Part shown: one piece after another, positions 1-5,214 of the stretch
How the letters are laid out: each line of letters begins with the position of its first letter
How positions within the stretch are numbered: the stretch's first letter is position 1
NCBI GenBank assembly: GCA_013204685.1
Contig: JABMSC010000043.1
Span: forward strand, 1 to 8,607
Reading direction: 5' to 3'
From: Candidatus Omnitrophota bacterium
GTDB lineage: Bacteria > Omnitrophota > Gorgyraeia > Tantalellales > Tantalellaceae
DNA: 8,607 nucleotides
The notes under the pieces: generated by a model
Told to the model about the DNA's origin: nothing
Databases searched by the model: none
The model's input: only the letters and a program-made list of their open reading frames with translations
Position numbers and translations under genes: made by a program

Positions 1-273
1 GAAGAAGGCAGAAGCAAGGCTAAGAAAGCGCGTTCAAGACAAGTGAGTTATCCAGAGGAAGACGAACTTGAAGAGCAATTGTACGTACCAAGCTTTTCGG
101 TAGCCGAAGACAAAGTTGAGGAGCAATCCCAAGTTGAGGAGCAATCCCAAACAGTAGATGCTTCAGCAGAGAAAGTGGACATCCTGCCTGCAAAGTCAGC
201 TAAAGCAAAGAAGACGGGTAAGAAGGCTGCCGAGTCGAGAAAAGGTGGGAGCAAAACCAAGAAAGTAGGTTGA
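1..273 (+). CDS. nusA: C-terminal tail of a truncated gene, probably transcription factor NusA
   Basis: The frame is open from base 1 to a TGA at 271-273, so the window starts inside this gene and only the last 90 residues are visible. They are low-complexity, with acidic stretches (SYPEEDELEEQ) alternating with Lys/Arg/Ala-rich stretches (AKKTGKKAAESRKGG). No KH, S1 or other folded domain is seen. The assignment to NusA rests on position only: ylxR and infB follow at once, as in the widespread nusA-ylxR-infB cluster, and NusA proteins can carry charged C-terminal extensions. NusA binds RNA polymerase and nascent RNA and controls pausing, termination and antitermination. The tail contains a perfect 18-base tandem repeat (115-150) and the first copy of a 79-codon repeat. 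The second copy runs past the stop codon, so the tail may have been shortened. A different charged-tail protein cannot be excluded. Confidence 0.6.
   Translation, partial: EEGRSKAKKARSRQVSYPEEDELEEQLYVPSFSVAEDKVEEQSQVEEQSQTVDASAEKVDILPAKSAKAKKTGKKAAESRKGGSKTKKVG
37..77 (+). repeat. Copy 1 of a 237-base-period in-frame repeat
   Basis: This segment matches 274-314 at 34 of 41 bases by eye. Both copies are in the same reading frame, exactly 79 codons apart, and encode VSYP(E/D)EDELE. Weaker protein similarity extends upstream to base 1: G-x-S-K-x-K-K of the preceding residues is also conserved at the same offset. This is a long degenerate repeat of the protein tail. Confidence 0.7.
115..150 (+). 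repeat. Perfect 18-base tandem duplication (VEEQSQ x2)
   Basis: Bases 115-132 and 133-150 are identical and encode VEEQSQ twice within the charged tail of the first gene. With no base difference between copies, this looks like a recent slippage or duplication event. Confidence 0.9.
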
Positions 274-314
274 AGACCGGTAAGCTATCCAGATGAAGAC
301 GAACTTGAAAAGGA
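274..314 (+). repeat. Copy 2 of the 237-base-period repeat, beyond the stop codon
   Basis: This is the partner of 37-77. If the upstream frame is read past the TGA at 271-273, it continues as R-P-V-S-Y-P-D-E-D-E-L-E and stays open to a TAG at 343-345. The TGA lies where copy 1 has TCA (34-36), so one base difference separates an open tail from a stopped one. Another difference (GAG to GAT) in this copy creates the ATG at 293 used by ylxR in another frame. Confidence 0.65.
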
Positions 315-619
315 GTCCGAAGAAGCAAAGTCTGCCGTATAGGCGCATACCCGAGCGTAGCTGCGTGGCCTGCCGAGAACCAAAGGCAAAGAGAGATTTG
401 GTCCGTTTGGTATGCAGTACTGGTACTGTAGAGATAGACCCCAAGGGCAAAAAGACAGGCAGGGGAGCTTATTTGTGCCCAGTACGTGAATGCTGGGAGA
501 CAGGGCTAAAACGTAACCGCTTGGAATACGCTTTGCGGACCAAGCTCACTATGGAAAACCGCCAGGCGCTGGTACAATACGGCAACAGCCTGCCATCAGG
601 GAGAGAGAACCGGGGATGA
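293..619 (+). CDS. ylxR: YlxR family RNA-binding protein (DUF448; RNase P modulator RnpM-like)
   Basis: This is a 108-residue small basic cytosolic protein. The family signature is clear: IPERSCVACR (residues 19-28) and GRGAYLC (56-62), followed by a basic C-terminal helix region (ETGLKRNRLEYAL). Family members bind RNA; the Bacillus subtilis protein has been described as a modulator of RNase P (RnpM). Cysteines 24, 27, 62 and 67 are spaced in a way that could bind metal, which is inference. The first 18 residues lie outside the conserved domain. The ATG at 293 has no clear Shine-Dalgarno sequence, sits 19 bases after the upstream TGA and falls inside copy 2 of the upstream repeat, so translation is probably coupled to the upstream gene. 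The gene ends in an ATGA overlap with infB, and no ylxQ (L7Ae-like) gene lies between them. Confidence 0.92.
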   Translation: MKTNLKRSPKKQSLPYRRIPERSCVACREPKAKRDLVRLVCSTGTVEIDPKGKKTGRGAYLCPVRECWETGLKRNRLEYALRTKLTMENRQALVQYGNSLPSGRENRG

Positions 620-2442
620 GTGACGACAAGAAAGAACCGATTGTCAAACAAGACAAGGATGGCCAAGGGGCTGACTCCGGCTCACAGGAGTTGTCCCAGG
701 TTGACCTGCCCCCGGCTCTGAGCGTAAAGCAATTGGCAGACCTCCTGGGCGTAAGTGCAGTCGAGGTTATCAAGCAGCTCATGAGAAACGGCGTCATGGC
801 CAACATTAACCAGGCCATTGATTTTGACACCGCGGCAGTGATAGCGGCCAATTTTGGTTACAAAGCTAATAAGCAGGCAGTGCCTGTTCAAACAAAACCC
901 TCTGCGACAGCAAAAGGTGGTAAACTCTCTCCTTGCCCACCAGTAATTACCATCATGGGCCATGTTGACCATGGTAAGACAAGCCTTCTCGACGCTATCC
1001 GCCAAAGCAACATAATTGCCTCCGAAGCAGGGGCTATTACGCAGCATATTGGAGCTTACCAAGCAGAGGTGGACGGGCGAAAAATCACTTTTCTGGACAC
1101 ACCAGGGCATGAGGCTTTTACCGCCATGAGGGCTCGAGGCGCGCGGGCCACTAATATCGCTGTACTCGTAGTAGCCGCCGATGATGGAGTGATGCCACAA
1201 ACTGTAGAAGCTATAAATCATGCCCGAGCTGCCGACGTACCGATAGTAGTTGCAATAAACAAGTGTGACCTGGCCAGCGCTAACCCTGATAAAGTTAAAA
1301 CAGGGCTCCAGAAGGAAGATCTTGCTCCGGAGGATCGGGGTGGCAACACTGTTATGGTCGAGGTGTCAGCCACTACCGGTGAAGGTGTTGACAGTCTTGT
1401 GGAGATGTTGATGCTTGAATCAGAAATGCTCGAACTTAAGGCAAACCCCAACTTGCGGGCACGCGGAGTAGTTATAGAAAGCCGAAAAACACCCGGACAG
1501 GGAGTAACTGTGACCTTGCTGGTACAGAACGGGACTTTAAAGAATGGCGATGTTGTAATGTGTAAAAATGATTACGGGAGGGTCAAGGCGATGCTCAATG
1601 ACGTGGGAAGCAGAGTTGAAAATGTGCTGCCTGCTACGCCTGTTGAGGTCCTGGGTCTCCAGGGGGTTCCCGAGTCTGGTGAAGAATTCTACGTAGTCAA
1701 GGATGAGAAGAAGGCGAAAACCCTGATAGAGTTAAAACAGGGCCAGCGCAGAAAAGATAAAAGGGGAGGTAGCCGCGGTGTTACGCTTGAGGGGTTTCAC
1801 GATCGTTTGCTTGAAGGCAGCATGAAAGAGCTGAAGATAATATTGAAAGCTGATGTGCAGGGCTCCATCGAGGCACTGCAGCAATCACTTGAGGAACTTT
1901 CTACTGATGAAGTGAAACTGGAGAGCGTGCATTCTGCGGTTGGGGATATAAATGAATCCGATATTATGCTGGCAGTTGTTTCGAATGCAATTATAATCGG
2001 GTTTCATGTAAAAGTAGATGTGAATGCCGAAGCGATACAAAAACGCGAAAGGATAGACGTACATCTTTATGATGTTATATATGAGGCGATCGCTGATGTC
2101 AAAGCCGGCATGGAAGGACTTCTGGAACCCGACGAGAATGAAGTTTTTCAGGGACGGGCTGAAGTTCGGGAGGTTTTTTCTGCTTCTAAAATAGGTAAAG
2201 CGGCCGGATGCATGGTTATAAAAGGTACTATTCACCGAAAGGATCGAGTCAGGATCAAAAGGGCCAAGGAAACAATTCATGAGGGAGAGATCAACGCCTT
2301 GAGAAGATTTAAGAACGATGCAAAAGACGTTAAAGAAGGATTTGAATGCGGGATAACGATAAAGAATTTCACTGATATACGCACGGGCGATATTATAGAG
2401 ACATATATAATTGAAAAGATAGCCAGAAGATTGGAAAAATAA
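616..2442 (+). CDS. infB: Translation initiation factor IF-2
   Basis: This 608-residue cytosolic GTPase delivers fMet-tRNA to the 30S subunit and promotes 70S joining. The order seen is: a short acidic leader (about 1-30); an IF2_N domain (LSVKQLADLLGVSAVEVIKQL, about 35-85); then the G domain with G1 GHVDHGKT (115-122), G2 Thr142, G3 DTPGH (161-165), G4 NKCD (215-218) and G5 SA (251-252). Beta-barrel domain II lies at about 280-375, domain III at about 400-500, and C-terminal domain IV, which binds fMet-tRNA, at about 505-605 (GKAAGCMVIKG, FECGITIKNF). All G motifs are intact and normally spaced. It is short: E. coli IF2 is 890 residues and B. subtilis 716, and the difference lies in the missing long N-terminal linker. 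Start at 616: the ATG overlaps the ylxR stop (ATGA), with a GGGAGAGAG-type ribosome site at about 598-606. The usual downstream partner rbfA does not follow. Base and codon use drift towards A/T after about 1740. Confidence 0.98.
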   Translation: MSDDKKEPIVKQDKDGQGADSGSQELSQVDLPPALSVKQLADLLGVSAVEVIKQLMRNGVMANINQAIDFDTAAVIAANFGYKANKQAVPVQTKPSATAKGGKLSPCPPVITIMGHVDHGKTSLLDAIRQSNIIASEAGAITQHIGAYQAEVDGRKITFLDTPGHEAFTAMRARGARATNIAVLVVAADDGVMPQTVEAINHARAADVPIVVAINKCDLASANPDKVKTGLQKEDLAPEDRGGNTVMVEVSATTGEGVDSLVEMLMLESEMLELKANPNLRARGVVIESRKTPGQGVTVTLLVQNGTLKNGDVVMCKNDYGRVKAMLNDVGSRVENVLPATPVEVLGLQGVPESGEEFYVVKDEKKAKTLIELKQGQRRKDKRGGSRGVTLEGFHDRLLEGSMKELKIILKADVQGSIEALQQSLEELSTDEVKLESVHSAVGDINESDIMLAVVSNAIIIGFHVKVDVNAEAIQKRERIDVHLYDVIYEAIADVKAGMEGLLEPDENEVFQGRAEVREVFSASKIGKAAGCMVIKGTIHRKDRVRIKRAKETIHEGEINALRRFKNDAKDVKEGFECGITIKNFTDIRTGDIIETYIIEKIARRLEK

Positions 2443-2451
2443 AATATTAGT

Positions 2452-2472
2452 TCTGTGCTCTGTGTGCTAAGT
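2452..2472 (+). repeat. Short heptamer array (TCTGTGC type) after infB
   Basis: Three 7-base units follow the infB stop codon: TCTGTGC (2452-2458), TCTGTGT (2459-2465) and the diverged GCTAAGT (2466-2472). The array is too short to be convincing alone. It fits the 7-base period of the longer arrays at later gene junctions. Confidence 0.5.
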
Positions 2473-2515
2473 GTTTTTTAACCCCACGTTAAAAACCCCG
2501 AAGAAATTTTTAACG
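2473..2515 (+). promoter_or_regulatory. Two mutually exclusive hairpins in the trpS leader
   Basis: Three segments can pair in two ways. CGTTAAAAA (2487-2495) pairs perfectly with TTTTTAACG (2507-2515), giving a 9-bp stem with an 11-base loop. The same middle segment (GTTAAAAAC, 2488-2496) can instead pair with the upstream GTTTTTTAAC (2473-2482), with one bulged T and a 5-base loop. The two stems share the middle strand and cannot form together, which is the arrangement seen in attenuators. No clean terminator (GC-rich stem followed by a T run) is visible, no T-box consensus is recognised, and no tryptophan-rich leader peptide is seen. Any regulatory role is inference, and the stems are AT-rich and weak. 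Confidence 0.4.
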
Positions 2516-2519
2516 GGAT

Positions 2520-2547
2520 ACCCAGCGCGCGGAACCCAGCACCCAGC
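2520..2547 (+). repeat. Heptamer array, ACCCAGC type, in the trpS leader
   Basis: Four consecutive 7-base slots are in exact phase. ACCCAGC occurs at 2520-2526, 2534-2540 and 2541-2547, with one diverged unit (GCGCGGA) at 2527-2533. The same heptamer recurs in the scpA-scpB junction array. The array ends 22 bases before the trpS start codon. Confidence 0.85.
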
Positions 2548-2569
2548 ACGATATGAAAATGGAAATACC

Positions 2570-3568
2570 ATGAATATAAAAAGAAAAAGAATTCTAAGCG
2601 GAATGCGTCCCACGGGAAACCTGCACCTGGGGCATCTTGTGGGGGCGCTGAATAACTGGACGGGCCTGCAGGATAAATACGATTGTTTTTTTATGGTAGC
2701 TGATTGGCACGCTCTTATGAGCGAATACGAAAAGCCTTCGAACATAAAAAAGAACAGTTTTGAGATAGTTAAGGATTGGATATCATGCGGTATAGATCCC
2801 AGGCGCAGCGTGATTTTCGTGCAAAGCATGATCCCTGAGCATCTGGAGCTTGCCATGGTCTTTGGGCTCTTGACTCCTTTGGGGTGGCTTGAGAGATGTC
2901 CGACATACAAGGAACAGCTTAGAGAGATCAAGGGGCGCACGCTGGCCACTTTCGGATTTTTAGGATATCCGGTTTTACAGGCAGCGGACATCGCTCTTTA
3001 CAATGCAGCTGTAGTACCGGTTGGCAAGGATCAGTTGCATCACCTGGAACTGGCGAGGGAGATAATACGCAGGTTTCATGGTCTGTATAAAAAGAAAATT
3101 TTCGTCGAACCGGAACCAATGCTTGCCAAAGCTTCCAGGCTGGTTGGGCTGGACAACAGAAAAATGTCTAAAAGCTATGGTAACTTTATTTCTCTCGTGG
3201 ATACGCCCGAAGTAGTTAAAAAGAAGGTTTTCAGTATGTATACCGACCCAAACCGGGTAAGTGCCGATGTGCCGGGCAACGTCGAAGGCAATCCGGTATT
3301 TATTTATCATGATCTTTTTAATCCGGATAAGGCGGAGGTCGATGATCTTAAGATCCGTTACAAGGCTGGAAAGGTCGGGGATGTTGAAGTAAAAGAGAAA
3401 CTGACAAAAGCATTGAATGATTATCTTGATCCGATCAGGGAAAAGAGAGCAAGTTTATCTGACGCGGATGTCGAGGAGATAATAAAGGAAGGTTCAGGGA
3501 AAGCCAAAAAAGTTGCGCATGAGACAATGGGTAAGGTTAGAGAGTGTTTGCATCAAATAGTTAATTAA
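2570..3568 (+). CDS. trpS: Tryptophan--tRNA ligase (class I)
   Basis: This 332-residue cytosolic enzyme charges tRNA-Trp with tryptophan using ATP. Class I signatures are present: HLGH (residues 19-22, the HIGH motif) after ILSGMRPTG, and a perfect KMSKS loop (198-202). The tryptophanyl family segment VPVGKDQLHHLELAREI lies before it, and a helical C-terminal anticodon-binding region follows. The length matches the usual bacterial size of about 330. The same frame is open upstream to about 2471, but that extension is translated heptamer repeat (TQHPAR-like) and is rejected. The ATG at 2570 puts the family's N-terminal motif at its usual distance and has GGAAA just upstream (2561-2565). The TAA stop lies inside the first unit of the next heptamer array. 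The gene is separated from infB by a 127-base repeat-filled spacer, so it may have its own promoter or leader control. Confidence 0.97.
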   Translation: MNIKRKRILSGMRPTGNLHLGHLVGALNNWTGLQDKYDCFFMVADWHALMSEYEKPSNIKKNSFEIVKDWISCGIDPRRSVIFVQSMIPEHLELAMVFGLLTPLGWLERCPTYKEQLREIKGRTLATFGFLGYPVLQAADIALYNAAVVPVGKDQLHHLELAREIIRRFHGLYKKKIFVEPEPMLAKASRLVGLDNRKMSKSYGNFISLVDTPEVVKKKVFSMYTDPNRVSADVPGNVEGNPVFIYHDLFNPDKAEVDDLKIRYKAGKVGDVEVKEKLTKALNDYLDPIREKRASLSDADVEEIIKEGSGKAKKVAHETMGKVRECLHQIVN

Positions 3569-3605
3569 GCGGTAAGCGGCTTATTGCTTAACGCTTAACG
3601 CTAAC
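3565..3605 (+). repeat. Inverted heptamer array between trpS and scpA (hairpin)
   Basis: The left arm TTAAGCGGTAAGC (3565-3577) pairs with the right arm GCTTAACGCTTAA (3586-3598) at 12 of 13 positions, with an 8-base loop. The right half is made of GCTTAAC (3586-3592), GCTTAAC (3593-3599) and a shortened GCTAAC (3600-3605). The trpS stop codon (3566-3568) is inside the left arm, and the scpA ATG begins 5 bases after the last unit. The array fills the whole intergenic spacer. No T run follows, so it is not a standard terminator. Confidence 0.85.
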
Positions 3606-3609
3606 AATT

Positions 3610-4347
3610 ATGAGCTATAAAGTAAAATTAAATATTTTCCAGGGGCCGCTTGATCTTCTCTTATTTCTTATTAAAAGGGATAAGATAGACATCTATGATA
3701 TTCCGATATCGAAGGTAACCGAACAGTATATGGAATATACGGATCTTCTAAAACTGCTGGATCTGGAGATCGCGGGTGAATTTCTTGTTATGGCTGCGAC
3801 GCTTATGCACATAAAAAGCAAAATGCTCCTGCCGCCGGATGAAGAGGATTCGGAAGAAGCAGAAGAAGAGGATCCGCGTGAAGAGCTTGTCAGGCGCCTC
3901 TTGGAATACAAGAAGTTCAAGGATGCAGCTTCAAACCTGCAGCAGATGCATGATGATCATAAAGGAGTATTTTTAAGGAAAGGCGCAGGAGACAAAGAAA
4001 AGATAATATCCGGAGACGGCACAGAGTATTTTGAGGCCAGTCTTTTCGACCTGATAATAGCTTTTAAGAAGGTTCTTAAGGAAGTTCCGAAAGAGACTTT
4101 TCACAAGGTTGTAAGAAATAAGTTCACTGTCAGTGATAAGATACATGAAATATATCATTTACTGGCGAAACAGTCCAAGATCCAGTTCTTATCATTATTC
4201 ACCAGCGCCAGGGATAAAGATGAAGTGATAGTGACTTTTTTGGCGATACTGGAACTTATGAAGATGCGAGAGATCTTCGTGGGACAGAAAGACTTTTTTG
4301 GAGAAATAGAGATAGTAAGGAATCCGGAATTGGTAAAGAATTCGTAG
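3610..4347 (+). CDS. scpA: Segregation and condensation protein A (kleisin)
   Basis: This 245-residue cytosolic protein is the kleisin subunit that bridges the SMC ATPase heads and binds an ScpB dimer, acting in chromosome compaction and segregation. The N-terminal kleisin signature is typical: FQGPLDLLLFLIKRDKIDIYDIPISKVTEQY (about residues 10-40), then EFLVMAATLMHIKSKMLLP (about 58-77). An acidic linker (EEDSEEAEEEDPREEL) follows. The C-terminal winged-helix half includes VIVTFLAILELMKMREI, the SMC-head contact region in the family. Length is normal (about 240-260). The ATG at 3610 starts exactly at the family's usual N-terminus, but no purine-rich ribosome site precedes it, because the spacer is occupied by the heptamer hairpin. 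Initiation may rely on coupling to trpS. scpB follows, as in most bacteria. Confidence 0.96.
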   Translation: MSYKVKLNIFQGPLDLLLFLIKRDKIDIYDIPISKVTEQYMEYTDLLKLLDLEIAGEFLVMAATLMHIKSKMLLPPDEEDSEEAEEEDPREELVRRLLEYKKFKDAASNLQQMHDDHKGVFLRKGAGDKEKIISGDGTEYFEASLFDLIIAFKKVLKEVPKETFHKVVRNKFTVSDKIHEIYHLLAKQSKIQFLSLFTSARDKDEVIVTFLAILELMKMREIFVGQKDFFGEIEIVRNPELVKNS

Positions 4348-4352
4348 TTCAT

Positions 4353-4431
4353 GGGTAAGCGCTGGGTTCTGAGTACTGAGCATTAAACCCGGCACCCGGC
4401 ACGCAGCACCCAGCACACAGTACTCAGCACC
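4353..4431 (+). repeat. Large mixed inverted heptamer array between scpA and scpB
   Basis: The left half has units GGTAAGC (4354-4360), GCTGGGT (4361-4367), TCTGAGT (4368-4374) and ACTGAGC (4375-4381). The right half has six units without a phase slip from 4387 to 4428: ACCCGGC twice, ACGCAGC, ACCCAGC, ACACAGT, ACTCAGC. GCTGGGT is the exact reverse complement of ACCCAGC. CTGAGTACTG (4369-4378) pairs perfectly with CAGTACTCAG (4418-4427), and partial pairing continues outward. This array combines the GGTAAGC type found around scpA, hisC and aroF with the ACCCAGC type found before trpS. Confidence 0.88.
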
Positions 4432-4455
4432 AAAATTGAGAGCAAAGGATGGTAT

Positions 4456-5214
4456 ATGCAGAACGCGGATAGGACAAAGAACATAATAGAAGCACTTTTA
4501 ATAGTATCAGAAAGCGGGCTTAGCATAGAGGAACTGAAGATAGCTGTTACTGATGTGGAAGCCGGTGATATCAAAGAAGGCATACGTCTTTTAAAGGAGG
4601 ACTATTCTTCTTCGGAAAGAGCTTTCAATATAGCTGAAATTGCCGGAAAGTACCGTATTGTGACGAAAACTGAGTTTTTGCCGTGGATAAACAATCTTTA
4701 TAAAAAGGCGGCAGACAGGCTGACGGGACCGTCTCTTGAGACCCTGGCGATAGTTGCCTACAAGCAGCCTGCGACCCGTGCGGAAGTCGAAAGTGTTCGT
4801 GGAGTAAATGTCGGCGGTACGATCAAAACACTTCTGGATAAAGACCTTATTTGCGTAAAAGGAAGGAAGGATGCGATCGGAAGACCGCTTGTCTATGGAA
4901 CTACGAATAAGTTTCTGGAGATATTCGGCCTGAATTCGGTCAATGACCTGCCAGCGCTGAAAGATTTCAGCGAAGAAGACCTGGAATACGGGAAACCACA
5001 AGAGCAGTCTCTGGTGGAGCAGGTCGAGGAAAATATAGAAGTAGTAGAAGTTGGATCGGGGAGTGAAGAAAAAAAAGAACAGAACGATGACAGTATCCAG
5101 GAGTCAGGAGTAAGCATTCAGAATGAAGAGGGCTTGCCCACTACTCCGAACACCGAACTCCGAACTCCGGACTCAAATGAGGAGCAGAAAGAAAATGAAG
5201 CCCAAAAAACTTAG
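4456..5214 (+). CDS. scpB: Segregation and condensation protein B
   Basis: This 252-residue cytosolic partner of ScpA acts in the SMC-ScpAB condensin; ScpB dimers bind the ScpA linker. Two winged-helix domains are present: residues about 1-85 (IIEALLIVSESGLSIEEL near the start) and about 90-178. The second holds the family signature SLETLAIVAYKQPATRAEV (from 93), VRGVNVGGTIKTLL, then GRPLVYGTTNKFLEIFGLNSVNDLP. The conserved core ends near DLEYG (175-179). The last 73 residues are an acidic Glu/Gln/Ser-rich tail. Inside it, residues about 228-240 (TTPNTELRTPDS) are encoded by a heptamer array, so that part of the tail is repeat DNA translated in frame. ATG 4456 has AAAGGA at 4444-4449. The gene overlaps the pheA start by 20 bases, suggesting translational coupling. 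The TAG stop lies within the pheA N-terminal coding region. Confidence 0.95.
   Translation: MQNADRTKNIIEALLIVSESGLSIEELKIAVTDVEAGDIKEGIRLLKEDYSSSERAFNIAEIAGKYRIVTKTEFLPWINNLYKKAADRLTGPSLETLAIVAYKQPATRAEVESVRGVNVGGTIKTLLDKDLICVKGRKDAIGRPLVYGTTNKFLEIFGLNSVNDLPALKDFSEEDLEYGKPQEQSLVEQVEENIEVVEVGSGSEEKKEQNDDSIQESGVSIQNEEGLPTTPNTELRTPDSNEEQKENEAQKT
5098..5174 (+). repeat. Heptamer array (CGAACTC type) inside the 3' end of scpB
   Basis: Units in exact phase are ACTACTC (5140-5146), CGAACAC (5147-5153), CGAACTC (5154-5160), CGAACTC (5161-5167) and CGGACTC (5168-5174). Upstream, two perfect CAGGAGT units lie at 5098-5104 and 5105-5111. GGAGTA (5107-5112) is complementary to TACTCC (5142-5147), so the two parts form a weak inverted pair like the intergenic arrays. 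Here the array is read through in the scpB frame. It ends 4 bases before the GAGGAG ribosome site of pheA. Confidence 0.82.
5179..5184 (+). promoter_or_regulatory. Ribosome binding site of pheA (GAGGAG)
   Basis: GAGGAG lies 10 bases before the ATG at 5195 and inside the end of scpB. It rules against the in-frame ATGs at 5123 and 5177: the first would translate the heptamer array and the second lies upstream of this site. Confidence 0.75.

Noticed and set aside
271..273. TGA read as an amino acid (alternative genetic code)
   Set aside because: ylxR ends in a canonical ATGA overlap where TGA acts as a stop, and conserved tryptophans in the window are encoded by TGG, so the standard code fits.
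682..1221. Minus-strand open frames, such as the long one opposite infB
   Set aside because: They lie opposite strongly conserved genes, show no recognisable motifs and are composition shadows.
2471..2569. Longer TrpS N-terminus starting at about 2471
   Set aside because: The extra 33 residues are translated hairpin and ACCCAGC repeat sequence, not TrpS family sequence; ATG 2570 places the HLGH motif at its normal distance.
2443..2569. T-box riboswitch before trpS
   Set aside because: The 127-base spacer is too short for a typical T-box leader and no T-box consensus or antiterminator motif could be found.
4353..4431. Array as a MITE or insertion sequence remnant
   Set aside because: No terminal inverted repeats flanked by target-site duplications and no transposase fragment were seen; the inner structure is simply phased heptamers.
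5123..5194. Longer PheA N-terminus starting at 5123 or 5177
   Set aside because: The extension from 5123 is out-of-frame scpB and heptamer sequence (LLRTPNSELRT), and GAGGAG at 5179-5184 is correctly spaced only for ATG 5195.
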